Positions 1 through 7,039 of a stretch of DNA of 25,110 nt are shown here, piece after piece; within the stretch, counting starts at the first letter, position 1; every line of letters starts with the position of its first letter. The stretch covers positions 1-25,110 of IMG/VR virus record IMGVR_UViG_3300023108_001185; one strand, 5' to 3'. The position numbers and the translations under genes were made by a program. Under the pieces are notes generated by a model, which was not told where the DNA came from, ran no database searches, and saw only the letters and a list, made by a program, of their open reading frames with translations. Origin of the DNA: a virus.

Positions 1-2
1 AT

Positions 3-71
3 ATACTTGAGGTAGACCCTGCCGCCGAGCCTGAAACAGTCGAAACAGGAGACGATAATGAAGACGTTTAG
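3..71 (+). CDS. C-terminal end of an upstream gene, possibly portal protein gp20 (partial)
   Basis: An open frame runs in from the left edge and stops at TAG 69-71, giving 22 codons of an acidic tail that ends in GDDNEDV. The next gene starts inside it (ATG at 58), with an AGGAGA ribosome site at 47-52 within this frame, so translational coupling is likely. In T4-like phages the gene before the gp21-gp22-gp23 block is the portal, gp20. That position is the only argument for the identity, because 22 residues are too few to recognise a family. Confidence 0.4.
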   Translation: MLEVDPAAEPETVETGDDNEDV

Positions 72-357
72 ACAATTCAGAGAAGGCGTTGAGGTAGATA
101 TCCAAGAGGCGCCAATGGATGGAGTCGAAAAAGGCTCATTAGAAGGCGACAAGCATATGTGTGCTACTAAGATCTTCAAAGAAGGTTTTGGTGAAGGTAC
201 ACCTATCACAGGCGAACACGCCATTCCAGATGATGAAGGCAATGTTGCTTGGTATAAGGTTATGTTTGAACATGGTATCGAACAGGTTGAGATTTCTGAA
301 GAAGGCGTACAAGTCCTTGCTCAAGAATCTCACATGAACCACAAAAAGAAAAAGTAA
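58..357 (+). CDS. Small phage protein in the gp67/gp68 position, function unknown
   Basis: This 99-residue protein has the N-terminus MKTFRQFREG, a start type common in phage head-region proteins, and an acidic body. It ends in SHMNHKKKK, a His/Lys-rich tail. It lies between the probable portal gene and gp21, where T4 carries the prohead core proteins gp67 and gp68. It does not resemble T4 gp67, which is mostly a long acidic run. The start is supported by AGGAGA at 47-52, five bases upstream. A virion or prohead role is inferred from position only. Confidence 0.6.
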   Translation: MKTFRQFREGVEVDIQEAPMDGVEKGSLEGDKHMCATKIFKEGFGEGTPITGEHAIPDDEGNVAWYKVMFEHGIEQVEISEEGVQVLAQESHMNHKKKK

Positions 358-369
358 CGGAGAAAATAG

Positions 370-759
370 ATGGCGGTCACAGTAGATGTACTAAAGTTGA
401 CGCAGGTCCAAGGCGTTGTGGCCGTCAGAGGCACAGCAGCCACAGGTACTATCGCTTTAGCAACAGATTTAAAAAAGTCAACAGAAACACAGTCAAGCCC
501 TGCTGTCAATATCAAAGGACTACAATGGACATTATCTGCTTCAGCTCGTGCATATGTTCAGCGCAATAGTAAAATTCTATACGAACTGACAGAATCAGGT
601 ACTTTAGATTTTTACGGCTGGGCAGACACAGATGAGAATGACCAAGACATCGAAGTAGTTATTTCAGGCGGCAACGGCGGAACTGTCATAGTTGATTGTG
701 CTAAAGTATCAGGTTACGGTTCACAGCAACACCAAGGTGCTGATGGGAGTCTAGGCTAA
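370..759 (+). CDS. Beta-rich head-region protein, function unknown (decoration-like candidate)
   Basis: This 129-residue protein is rich in Val, Thr, Ser, Gly and Ala, with alternating hydrophobic segments such as VVAVRGTAATGTIALA and DIEVVISGGNGGTVIVD. That pattern suggests an all-beta fold. It has no Cys-rich, nucleotide-binding or membrane motif. The start follows GGAG at 360-363, and its TAA stop overlaps the gp21 start (TAATG at 757-761). Position between portal and gp21 suggests a head component such as a decoration or prohead core protein. I do not recognise the family. Confidence 0.65.
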   Translation: MAVTVDVLKLTQVQGVVAVRGTAATGTIALATDLKKSTETQSSPAVNIKGLQWTLSASARAYVQRNSKILYELTESGTLDFYGWADTDENDQDIEVVISGGNGGTVIVDCAKVSGYGSQQHQGADGSLG

Positions 760-1418
760 TGAGACTAATAAAAGAACTTAACGAAGACCTACAGTTTATT
801 GTAGAAGAATCAGAGTCAGGCAAGAAGAGCCTCTATATCGAAGGCGTCTTTCTACAGTCTAACTTACAAAACAGAAACGGTCGTGTCTATCCCAGAGAGA
901 TTATGGCGAAAGAAGTAGACCGTTATATGCAGGAACAGGTCAACACTAAGAGAGCATACGGAGAACTTGGGCACCCAGACGGTCCTAATATTAATCTCGA
1001 CCGTGTTTCACATATGATTACCTCTCTTAGAGAAGATGGCGATAACTGGATAGGCAAGGCTAAGATCCTTGACACTCCTATGGGTAACATTGCCGCAAGC
1101 CTAATTAAAGAAGGTGCAGGACTTGGTGTTTCTTCACGTGGTCTTGGCTCACTGAAAGAAAACAGCGAAGGCATTAATGAAGTACAAGACGACTTCATGC
1201 TTGCCACAGCAGCTGATATTGTTGCTGACCCTTCAGCCCCAGATGCTTATGTACAGGGCATCATGGAAGGCAGAGAATGGGTGTTTGTTAAAGGTGTATG
1301 GCAAGAAAGAGAAATCGAAGAAACACAGCAGTTTATTAAGAAAGCAAGCAGTAAAGACCTCGCTGAGGCCAAAATACGTGCTTTCAACGAATTTTTAAAT
1401 AGGCTATCTAATATTTAA
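759..1418 (+). CDS. 21: Prohead maturation protease (gp21-like, U9/S80 family)
   Basis: This 219-residue serine protease sits inside the prohead and cleaves scaffold and capsid precursors during head maturation. The fold opens with SLYIEGVFLQSNLQNRNGR (about residues 24-42). The likely catalytic His72 is in YGELGHPDG and the catalytic Ser126 in LGVSSRGLG. An Asp in the AADIVADPSAPD segment (about 151-162) fits the third triad position known for T4 gp21. Length matches T4 gp21 (about 212 residues). It overlaps the upstream stop (TAATG) and directly precedes scaffold and capsid genes, the standard T4-like order. Confidence 0.95.
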   Translation: MRLIKELNEDLQFIVEESESGKKSLYIEGVFLQSNLQNRNGRVYPREIMAKEVDRYMQEQVNTKRAYGELGHPDGPNINLDRVSHMITSLREDGDNWIGKAKILDTPMGNIAASLIKEGAGLGVSSRGLGSLKENSEGINEVQDDFMLATAADIVADPSAPDAYVQGIMEGREWVFVKGVWQEREIEETQQFIKKASSKDLAEAKIRAFNEFLNRLSNI

Positions 1419-1422
1419 TTTG

Positions 1423-1430
1423 TATAAATA
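1423..1430 (+). promoter_or_regulatory. T4-type late promoter box upstream of gp22
   Basis: The octamer TATAAATA matches the T4 late promoter consensus recognised by a gp55-containing RNA polymerase. It lies just after the gp21 stop and about 43 bases before the gp22 start, which has an AAGGAGA ribosome site. Confidence 0.8.
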
Positions 1431-1472
1431 TATAAGACTATATTAAATCTAACCGTAAAAGGAGATAAAACA

Positions 1473-2639
1473 ATGGGTGTAGAGTCTAAAATCAGAGAGC
1501 TTATGGAGGGTGCAGCAAACCGTCCTAAAGATAAGCTCACTGCTCGTGACGATAGCAACCCTACTCAAGGCGATTCAAACGCATCCCCTGAGCAACAGGA
1601 CCTTTCAGGTACTGGTAATGCTGAGGGTGGTTTGACTTCAACTGTGGGTAAGGCTGCTTCTGCTAAGGCGAGCAAAGATAATACTCTTCCTGCAGGTAAC
1701 GGCGCTAAAGAAGCTCCTGCAAACTTTGTCAACGACAAGCCAAGCGAAACTGATGTAATGAAAAAGTCCTCTGCGGGCAACGTACATCGTGAAGAAGCTG
1801 AACTTGAAGAAGATGAAGTTTTAGTAGAAGACGAAGCCGTTGAGGAAGAAGTAGAAGAAATTACTGAAGAAGAAGTTGAAGAAATCGAAGAAGAGGAAGA
1901 AGTCGCAGTAGATGACGATGTCCTTTACGAAGAAGATCTCAATGCTCTCTTTGAAGGTGATGAAAACCTCACTGAAGAATTTAAAGTTAAAGCAGCTGAA
2001 ATCTTTGAAGCTGTTGTTACTTCCCGTGTAGCAAACGAAGTAGAAGCTATCGAGGCAGATCTCGAAGAACAGGCCAATATTGAGTTTGAAAACAAACTGG
2101 AAGAAATGGTTGAGAATATCGACAAGTACCTCAACTATGTTACAGAGAATTGGATGAAGGAAAACGAACTTGCTGTTGAAAACGGCCTTCGTAACGAGAT
2201 CACTGAGTCCTTCATTAAGGGTATGCAGCAGGTATTTACCGAGCACTACATTGAAGTACCCGAAGAAAAATATGACGTAATGACTGAAATGCAGACTAAG
2301 ATTGATGACCTTCAGAGCAAGCTTGATGAGCAGGTTCAGAAGAACATGGATCTTAACGAGGAATCAGTAGTCCTGAAGAAGCAAAATATTTTTGCTGATA
2401 TTGCTGAAGGACTTGCCGATACTGACGCAGAGAAGTTTGCTGTAATGGTAGAAGATATTTCTTATACTAGCGCAGAGTCATATGAAAACAAGTTAAAGGT
2501 AGTTAAAGACAACTATTTCCGTAAGGAAATCGCAGAGTCTACTGATACATTAGAAGATTCTGTAGATGAAGTTTCTTTGACTGAAAACACTGTTATGAGC
2601 AAATATGCTGAAGCTCTTAGCAAAAGTACAAAATTTTAA
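1473..2639 (+). CDS. 22: Prohead core scaffolding protein (gp22-like)
   Basis: This 388-residue protein would form the internal core on which the capsid assembles and would be degraded by gp21. The N-terminal 100 residues are polar and low-complexity. Residues about 107-167 are an extremely acidic Glu/Asp run. The rest is charged and mostly helical, with a coiled-coil stretch around KIDDLQSKLDEQVQKN (about 275-300). Length exceeds T4 gp22 (about 269 residues), mainly through the acidic insert, as in other marine T4-like phages. Identity rests on the scaffold-like composition and the exact position between gp21 and gp23. A TATAAATA box and AAGGAGA precede it. Confidence 0.9.
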   Translation: MGVESKIRELMEGAANRPKDKLTARDDSNPTQGDSNASPEQQDLSGTGNAEGGLTSTVGKAASAKASKDNTLPAGNGAKEAPANFVNDKPSETDVMKKSSAGNVHREEAELEEDEVLVEDEAVEEEVEEITEEEVEEIEEEEEVAVDDDVLYEEDLNALFEGDENLTEEFKVKAAEIFEAVVTSRVANEVEAIEADLEEQANIEFENKLEEMVENIDKYLNYVTENWMKENELAVENGLRNEITESFIKGMQQVFTEHYIEVPEEKYDVMTEMQTKIDDLQSKLDEQVQKNMDLNEESVVLKKQNIFADIAEGLADTDAEKFAVMVEDISYTSAESYENKLKVVKDNYFRKEIAESTDTLEDSVDEVSLTENTVMSKYAEALSKSTKF

Positions 2640-2642
2640 TAT

Positions 2643-2650
2643 TATAAATA
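2643..2650 (+). promoter_or_regulatory. T4-type late promoter box upstream of gp23
   Basis: TATAAATA starts four bases after the gp22 stop. The gp23 ATG is at 2689, preceded by AAGGAG. A dedicated late promoter for the most abundant virion protein is expected in T4-like phages. Confidence 0.8.
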
Positions 2651-2688
2651 GTAAAGTTAGTTTATAACAACAATAAGGAGAAACTTCA

Positions 2689-3954
2689 ATGTTTTTATCT
2701 GAACAGTTAGAGAAGAAGTGGGAACCTGTTCTTAAGCACGAGAGCCTGCAAGAAATTGCAGATCCGTACAAGAGATCGGTAACTGCTGTAGTTCTCGAAA
2801 ATCAGGAAAAGGCTCTGCGTGAAGAAAAAGCAGCCCTTTTCGAAGCAACACACGCGAACGCCACTGGCGCTTCAATCGACAACTATGATCCTATTCTTAT
2901 CAGCCTGGTTAGACGTGCTCTTCCCAACCTGATGGCTTATGACGTAGCTGGCGTACAGCCTATGACTGGTCCTACTGGTTTGATCTTCGCTATGAAGTCA
3001 CACTATGCTAGCCAGACTGGTACTGAAGCCCTGTTTAACGAAGCCGATACTGACTTCTCTGGTACTGGTACTCACGCAGGTTCTAACCCTGTTGACGGTA
3101 CTTATACTACTGGTACTGGTGTAACTACTTCAACTGCTGAAGGCTTTGGCGACTCAACTACTCTGAATGAAATGGCATTCAGCATTGAGAAGACCACTGT
3201 AACTGCTAAGTCACGTGCTCTGAAAGCAGAATACACCGTTGAACTTGCCCAGGACCTGAAAGCGATTCATGGTCTTGACGCAGAAAGCGAACTGAGCAAC
3301 ATTCTTTCTCAGGAAATTCTCGCTGAAATCAACCGTGAAGTTATCCGTACTATCTACAAGGTAGCGAAGACTGGTGCTGCTTCTACAGCAACTCCTGGTA
3401 CTTTCGACCTTGACGTTGATAGCAACGGTCGTTGGTCTGTAGAACGCTTCAAAGGCCTCATGTTCAACATTGAGCGTGATGCCAACGTAATTGCACAAGA
3501 CACTCGTAGGGGCAAAGGTAACTTCATCATTTGTTCTTCTGACGTAGCTTCTGCACTTGCCATGTCCGGCGTACTTGACTACAGCTCAGGCTTGAGCAAC
3601 AACTTGCAGGTTGATGATACAGGCAACACTTTTGCTGGTGTACTGAACGGTCGTTACAGAGTATACATCGACCCTTACAGTGCTAACACTGGTGCAGCTT
3701 CTCAGTTCTACGTAGCTGGATACAAAGGCACTAGCCCTTATGACGCAGGTCTTTTCTACTGTCCGTATGTTCCTTTACAGATGGTCAGAGCGATTGATCC
3801 AAGCACATTCCAGCCAAAGATTGGCTTCAAGACTCGTTACGGCATGATTGCTAACCCATACGTAACTCAGTCTGATGGCACTACTGACGCTGATACATTC
3901 ACAGCAGATCGTAACCAGTATTATCGTTCAGTTAAGGTTACTAACCTGATGTAA
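2689..3954 (+). CDS. 23: Major capsid protein gp23
   Basis: This 421-residue HK97-fold capsid protein has clear T4-like gp23 features: DPILISLVRRALPNLMAYD (about 67-85), then VQPMTGPTGLIFAMKS, and a C-terminal segment IGFKTRYGMIANP. The N-terminal 52 residues are a helical propeptide ending in ALFE-ATHANATG. Leu50-Phe-Glu52 fits the L/I-x-E cleavage rule of gp21 proteases, so maturation after Glu52 is predicted. It is shorter than T4 gp23 (521 residues), as in marine relatives. A late promoter precedes it and a strong terminator follows. Codon use is visibly richer in C-ending codons (AAC, ATC, TTC) than in downstream genes, fitting high expression. Confidence 0.98.
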   Translation: MFLSEQLEKKWEPVLKHESLQEIADPYKRSVTAVVLENQEKALREEKAALFEATHANATGASIDNYDPILISLVRRALPNLMAYDVAGVQPMTGPTGLIFAMKSHYASQTGTEALFNEADTDFSGTGTHAGSNPVDGTYTTGTGVTTSTAEGFGDSTTLNEMAFSIEKTTVTAKSRALKAEYTVELAQDLKAIHGLDAESELSNILSQEILAEINREVIRTIYKVAKTGAASTATPGTFDLDVDSNGRWSVERFKGLMFNIERDANVIAQDTRRGKGNFIICSSDVASALAMSGVLDYSSGLSNNLQVDDTGNTFAGVLNGRYRVYIDPYSANTGAASQFYVAGYKGTSPYDAGLFYCPYVPLQMVRAIDPSTFQPKIGFKTRYGMIANPYVTQSDGTTDADTFTADRNQYYRSVKVTNLM

Positions 3955-3985
3955 TAAAAAGAATCCCAATAGGGACATTTTTGAG

Positions 3986-4011
3986 GGGGCTACAATGTAG
4001 CCCCTTTTTTT
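3986..4011 (+). terminator. Intrinsic terminator after gp23
   Basis: The stem GGGGCTAC (3986-3993) pairs perfectly with GTAGCCCC (3997-4004) across a 3-base loop and is followed by seven T residues (4005-4011). This is a textbook rho-independent terminator. It isolates the capsid transcript from the downstream haem-copper gene unit. Confidence 0.95.
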
Positions 4012-4030
4012 ATCTATACTATATAATGTG

Positions 4031-4038
4031 TATAAATA
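4031..4038 (+). promoter_or_regulatory. T4-type late promoter box for the haem-copper gene pair
   Basis: TATAAATA lies 20 bases after the terminator T-run and about 65 bases upstream of the first start at 4103. With the terminator it makes the two accessory genes an independent late transcription unit. The box occurs within AATGTGTATAAATAGTG. Confidence 0.8.
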
Positions 4039-4102
4039 GTGTAAATAGCACGTTGAGATAACGTCCTGTTTTTCCTTTATGGACTACAACGGAGAAACCG
4101 AT

Positions 4103-5386
4103 ATGAAGAAATTTTTATTTCTTATGTTGCTACCTACCTTAGCAACAGCACAAACATACACAGATGATGTAGCAGAAATCATCAATAATAACTGTGTAAC
4201 TTGCCACCGTCCTGGTGGTGTAGGCCCAATGAGTTTTGAAACCTATGAGCAGGTAAGACCCTGGGCTCCTCTTATTCAAATGCGAGTAGCAAACAGAGAG
4301 ATGCCTCCCTATGCGTATGACCACGGCATAGGCATTCAAGACCTTGAGGGCGATTGGCGACTCTCCCAAGAACAGATTGACACTGTAGTAGCATGGGTTA
4401 ATGCAGGTTCGCCTTACGGTGATCCTGACAGAGTAGTACAACTACCCGAAATGCCTGACCCAAATGAATGGAAGTTTACACCTTTATTCGGACAACCTAC
4501 AGTGATTGTAGCATCAAGTCCGTATGATATTCCTGCAAACGGAAATGACTTGTGGAGTAAGGAGATTGTTGATTCAGGCGTATCAGAAAGTCAATGTATC
4601 AAAGCAGTACAAGTAAAACCCAGAGGTGATGCCGCAGCAGTAGTACACCACGCTAACAGCAGCTTTCTCACAGAACAAGGCAGAGAAGGTATGTTGACTG
4701 AATATGCTATGGGCAAGTGGGGAGAGATTGTACCTGAAGGAGTTTGTCGTACATTCCCAGCAAACGCAAAAGTATCGTGGGACATTCATATGTTCCCAGG
4801 TGGAGTAGGCGCAACTGCTGAAGGTGCGATGATTAAAGATAATGTAGTGGAGATTGGCATTTGGTTCCACGATGAAGAAACAAGCAAAGACTTACGATTC
4901 AAGCAAGACTTGTCATTGTATCGTTTAGGACAGCAAGATGATATTGCTATTCCTCCTCACGGTTACTATATGACTCAAGGGTTTCATAGTTTCGACCACC
5001 CTGTACGTTTAGATAGTTTTCAGCCACACGGGCACTTGAGAATGAACGCAGCATCACTTGAAATTTTCTACCCAGAAACAGGTAGAACAGAACCTGTAAG
5101 TCAAATTTCAAATTGGTCAGCAACTTGGCATCATAGTCACTTGTATGCACAAGATGTTGCACCGTTAATTCCGGCCGGAGCAGTCATAGTTCTTAAACAG
5201 TGGTATGACAATACGGCTAATAACCCAAACAATCCTGACCCTGATATGTGGGTAGTAGGAGGCAGTCGTACAGGTGATGAGATGACTCACGCTTGGTTAG
5301 CCATTACGCACTTGGATGATGAGGAATATGAACGATTAGTGGAGGAGAGAAATGCAAAAACTATTATTGCTACTGCTAACGATTAG
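4103..5386 (+). CDS. Exported c-type cytochrome / type II copper monooxygenase-like protein, copy 1
   Basis: This 427-residue protein begins with a signal peptide, MKKFLFLMLLPTLATA, with an AxA cleavage site before Q17. The start at ATG 4103 is chosen because GGAGA (4091-4095) lies seven bases upstream and the signal peptide begins there; an in-frame ATG at 4079 would add eight polar residues. A c-type haem motif CVTCH (31-35) is followed by the possible axial Met67 in NREMPPY. The rest resembles the PHM/DBH-type copper monooxygenase core. Candidate copper ligands are His182-His183 (VVHHAN), His229 (WDIHMF), His309 and His311 (QPHGHLRM) and Met394 (TGDEMTHAW). A conserved DNTANNPNNPDP stretch follows the second copper site. 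Bacterial cytochrome/copper-monooxygenase fusions share this layout. The substrate is unknown. Haem attachment would need the host periplasmic maturation machinery. Confidence 0.85.
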   Translation: MKKFLFLMLLPTLATAQTYTDDVAEIINNNCVTCHRPGGVGPMSFETYEQVRPWAPLIQMRVANREMPPYAYDHGIGIQDLEGDWRLSQEQIDTVVAWVNAGSPYGDPDRVVQLPEMPDPNEWKFTPLFGQPTVIVASSPYDIPANGNDLWSKEIVDSGVSESQCIKAVQVKPRGDAAAVVHHANSSFLTEQGREGMLTEYAMGKWGEIVPEGVCRTFPANAKVSWDIHMFPGGVGATAEGAMIKDNVVEIGIWFHDEETSKDLRFKQDLSLYRLGQQDDIAIPPHGYYMTQGFHSFDHPVRLDSFQPHGHLRMNAASLEIFYPETGRTEPVSQISNWSATWHHSHLYAQDVAPLIPAGAVIVLKQWYDNTANNPNNPDPDMWVVGGSRTGDEMTHAWLAITHLDDEEYERLVEERNAKTIIATAND

Positions 5387-6587
5387 CACAGCAGCGTTTG
5401 CTCACGATGACATTGCTATAGATTATGCAGAAAATGTAGCACCTATTCTTATTGAGCAATGTCAAATGTGTCACAGAGAAAATGGCATTGCACCATGGGC
5501 TATGAGCAATTATCAAATTGTTCAAGGATTTGCTCCTGCAATGAGAGAGGCTATCGTTGAGAAACGTATGCCTCCTGGGCAAATTAATCCAAAGTATGCT
5601 GATGTTATTGTTAATCATAGAACACTAAGCCACACAGAAGAAGAAACACTGTTGGCTTGGATAGACGCAGGCGCACCTGTTACTGGTGATAGAGACCCAT
5701 TGACTGAAACGGTTTACTCTACGAGCGAATGGGTAAACGGTGAACCAGATATGATTATAGAAGTGCCTCCTCAAGAGATACCTGCTGTCGGTACTCTCGG
5801 TCCTAATGCTATTCCTTATCGTTATACCAGTGTAGATTTGGGATTGACAGAGGACAAGTGGTTACGTGGTTCAGAATTTCTACCATCAGAACCTACTGTT
5901 ATGCATCATATGCTCAACACTGTATCACTACCAGGTGAACGCAACATGAACTTGCTTGGCACATCAGGCGAAGGACAAGGCAACATGGACTACGCACAAA
6001 TCAGTGCTTATGTTCCTGGAGGCACACCTGACTTTTATGATGAGAACACTGGCGGTTTGCTACGTGCAGGCAGTATTGTAAACTTACAACTACACTATAC
6101 ACCAGACGGCACAGCACGTACTGACAAAGCACGTATCGGACTATACTTCCACGATGAAGGTGTAGTACCAGAAGAAAGAATGGCAGGAGACTGTGCGTGT
6201 ATCTTTCCTAATACATGGACAAACATTCCTCCATACGATCCAAACTTTGTGCAGACAGCAGAAATAACATTGCAAAACGACATAAACTTGCATACGTTCT
6301 TACCCCATATGCACTTTAGAGGCAAGAGTATGAAAGCAACTGCATATTATCCTGACGGCACTTGGGAAGAACTTATTGACATCCCACGTTATGAGTATGC
6401 TTGGCAACTGTCATACACATGGAAAGAACCTAAGTTTATACCTAAAGGAACACGATTGTTTGTTGAGGGCGCATTTGACAATTCAGCAGACAATCCAATG
6501 AATCCTGACCCAAGCAGAGAAGTACCTTGGGGACAGATGAGCGAGGATGAAATGTTCTTTGGAGCATTTACTTGGAAGAACTTGTAA
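5352..6587 (+). CDS. Exported c-type cytochrome / type II copper monooxygenase-like protein, copy 2
   Basis: This 411-residue divergent paralogue of the preceding gene overlaps it by 35 bases. Its own GGAGG (5341-5345) sits six bases before the ATG, and a signal peptide MQKLLLLLLTISTAAFA follows. The haem motif is CQMCH (37-41), and Met73 in KRMPPG is the axial ligand candidate. Copper ligand candidates are His185-His186 (VMHHML), His248 (NLQLHYTP), His319 and His321 (LPHMHFRGK) and Met401 (SEDEMFFG). These fit the HH, H, HxH and M ligand pattern of peptidylglycine monooxygenase. The C-terminal DNSADNPMNPDP, then VPWG, is close to bacterial homologues. Copy 2 is nearer the canonical family than copy 1. 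The two products may form a heterodimer or act on different substrates; that is inference. Confidence 0.87.
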   Translation: MQKLLLLLLTISTAAFAHDDIAIDYAENVAPILIEQCQMCHRENGIAPWAMSNYQIVQGFAPAMREAIVEKRMPPGQINPKYADVIVNHRTLSHTEEETLLAWIDAGAPVTGDRDPLTETVYSTSEWVNGEPDMIIEVPPQEIPAVGTLGPNAIPYRYTSVDLGLTEDKWLRGSEFLPSEPTVMHHMLNTVSLPGERNMNLLGTSGEGQGNMDYAQISAYVPGGTPDFYDENTGGLLRAGSIVNLQLHYTPDGTARTDKARIGLYFHDEGVVPEERMAGDCACIFPNTWTNIPPYDPNFVQTAEITLQNDINLHTFLPHMHFRGKSMKATAYYPDGTWEELIDIPRYEYAWQLSYTWKEPKFIPKGTRLFVEGAFDNSADNPMNPDPSREVPWGQMSEDEMFFGAFTWKNL

Positions 6588-6593
6588 GTGTAC

Positions 6594-6687
6594 GGTGGCC
6601 TTCCTTTATTTCTGACATTTTGTATGATCCTTATCGTTGTCGATACGGCCATACACGTAATGATTCAGATGTATTTCGAAGGCCACC
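6594..6687 (+). other. Long structured hairpin (30 bp in 94 nt), candidate RNA element
   Basis: The outer stem GGTGGCCTTC (6594-6603) pairs perfectly with GAAGGCCACC (6678-6687). Inside it, 6611-6615 pairs with 6665-6669, 6616-6619 with 6659-6662, 6621-6626 with 6650-6655 and 6632-6636 with 6641-6645. The loop is TTGT. The whole is one long rod with short internal loops and an AT bulge at 6663-6664. It begins seven bases after the stop of the second copper gene. No T-run follows, so it is not a standard intrinsic terminator. It may be a mRNA 3' stabiliser, a processed small RNA or a DNA-level structure. Confidence 0.6.
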
Positions 6688-6700
6688 CTGCATTTAATGC

Positions 6701-6729
6701 TTGACAAGTCTTAAAATATCGTTTATTAT
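6701..6729 (+). promoter_or_regulatory. Near-consensus sigma70 promoter with adjoining palindrome
   Basis: TTGACA (6701-6706), a 17-base spacer and TATTAT (6724-6729) form a near-perfect host-type promoter. Transcription should start near 6736. The palindrome GCATTTAATGC (6690-6700) abuts the -35 box and could be an operator. The transcript would begin almost at the hairpin at 6739-6765 and read the small ORF at 6798. Confidence 0.75.
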
Positions 6730-6738
6730 ATATAGTAC

Positions 6739-6765
6739 GGAAAGTAGCACTATACGTTACTTTCC
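6739..6765 (+). other. Hairpin at the predicted 5' end of the 6701 promoter transcript
   Basis: GGAAAGTA (6739-6746) pairs perfectly with TACTTTCC (6758-6765) across an 11-base loop. It begins about three bases after the predicted transcription start, so it would sit at the very 5' end of the RNA. A stability or regulatory role is possible. No T-run follows. Confidence 0.55.
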
Positions 6766-6797
6766 TATACACACCAGTATACAACCAACGATTAAAA

Positions 6798-6932
6798 ATG
6801 CCCACAAGGCAAGGACTTGAAAAGAAAATGAGAAAGCGCGACTACACCTTAGCAGCAGTACAGTCTTTAACAACCGTATTTTTAGCATTTGCTCTACCAG
6901 CAGTTATTATATATGCTAACAGCGGTTTCTAA
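6798..6932 (+). CDS. Small single-pass membrane protein (44 aa)
   Basis: An ATG at 6798 opens a 44-residue frame ending at TAA 6930-6932. The first 15 residues are strongly basic (RQGLEKKMRKRD). A hydrophobic helix of about 22 residues follows (TLAAVQSLTTVFLAFALPAVIIYA), then a short polar end. This is a positive-inside single-pass membrane layout. A second in-frame ATG at 6828 would give 34 residues. Neither start has a strong ribosome site; AAGGA at 6810-6814 is 13 bases before the second. Its placement behind a sigma70 promoter in an otherwise gene-free stretch supports it. Function is unknown. A small host-membrane effector or a partner of the exported haem-copper proteins are both guesses. 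Confidence 0.5.
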   Translation: MPTRQGLEKKMRKRDYTLAAVQSLTTVFLAFALPAVIIYANSGF

Positions 6933-7007
6933 ATTAGCAATAATTTATATTCTGTTTTGTATCCATTTATCTGTAAACAATGACTTTGTACCTAGACTTA
7001 CAGGTAT

Positions 7008-7015
7008 TATAAATA
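7008..7015 (+). promoter_or_regulatory. T4-type late promoter box upstream of the tail-tube-like gene
   Basis: TATAAATA lies 24 bases before the start at 7040. The stretch 6933-7000 before it is AT-rich, and I see no gene in it. Confidence 0.8.
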
Positions 7016-7039
7016 GTAGATACACACAAGGTAACTACT

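Noticed and set aside
1821-2246. A 141-codon open frame on the - strand within gp22
   Set aside because: It is a Phe-rich shadow created by the Glu/Asp-rich scaffold sequence, with no ribosome site or promoter.
3043-3135. Repeated ACTGGTACT-type units within gp23
   Set aside because: They encode Thr/Gly-rich loop residues (GTGTHAG, TYTTGTGV) of the capsid protein and do not form a regular array, so no separate repeat element is called.
4079-4102. An eight-codon N-terminal extension of the first haem-copper gene
   Set aside because: The ribosome site at 4091-4095 and the signal peptide both point to ATG 4103; the extension would put polar residues before the signal.
5352-5386. The overlap between the two haem-copper genes as a frameshift in one long gene
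   Set aside because: Each frame has its own ribosome site, signal peptide, haem motif and full set of copper ligands, so these are two complete genes.
6594-6687. The long hairpin as a tRNA gene with a 7-bp acceptor stem
   Set aside because: No T-loop of the TTCGANN type, no D-arm or anticodon arm in place, and the internal pairs form one rod rather than a cloverleaf.
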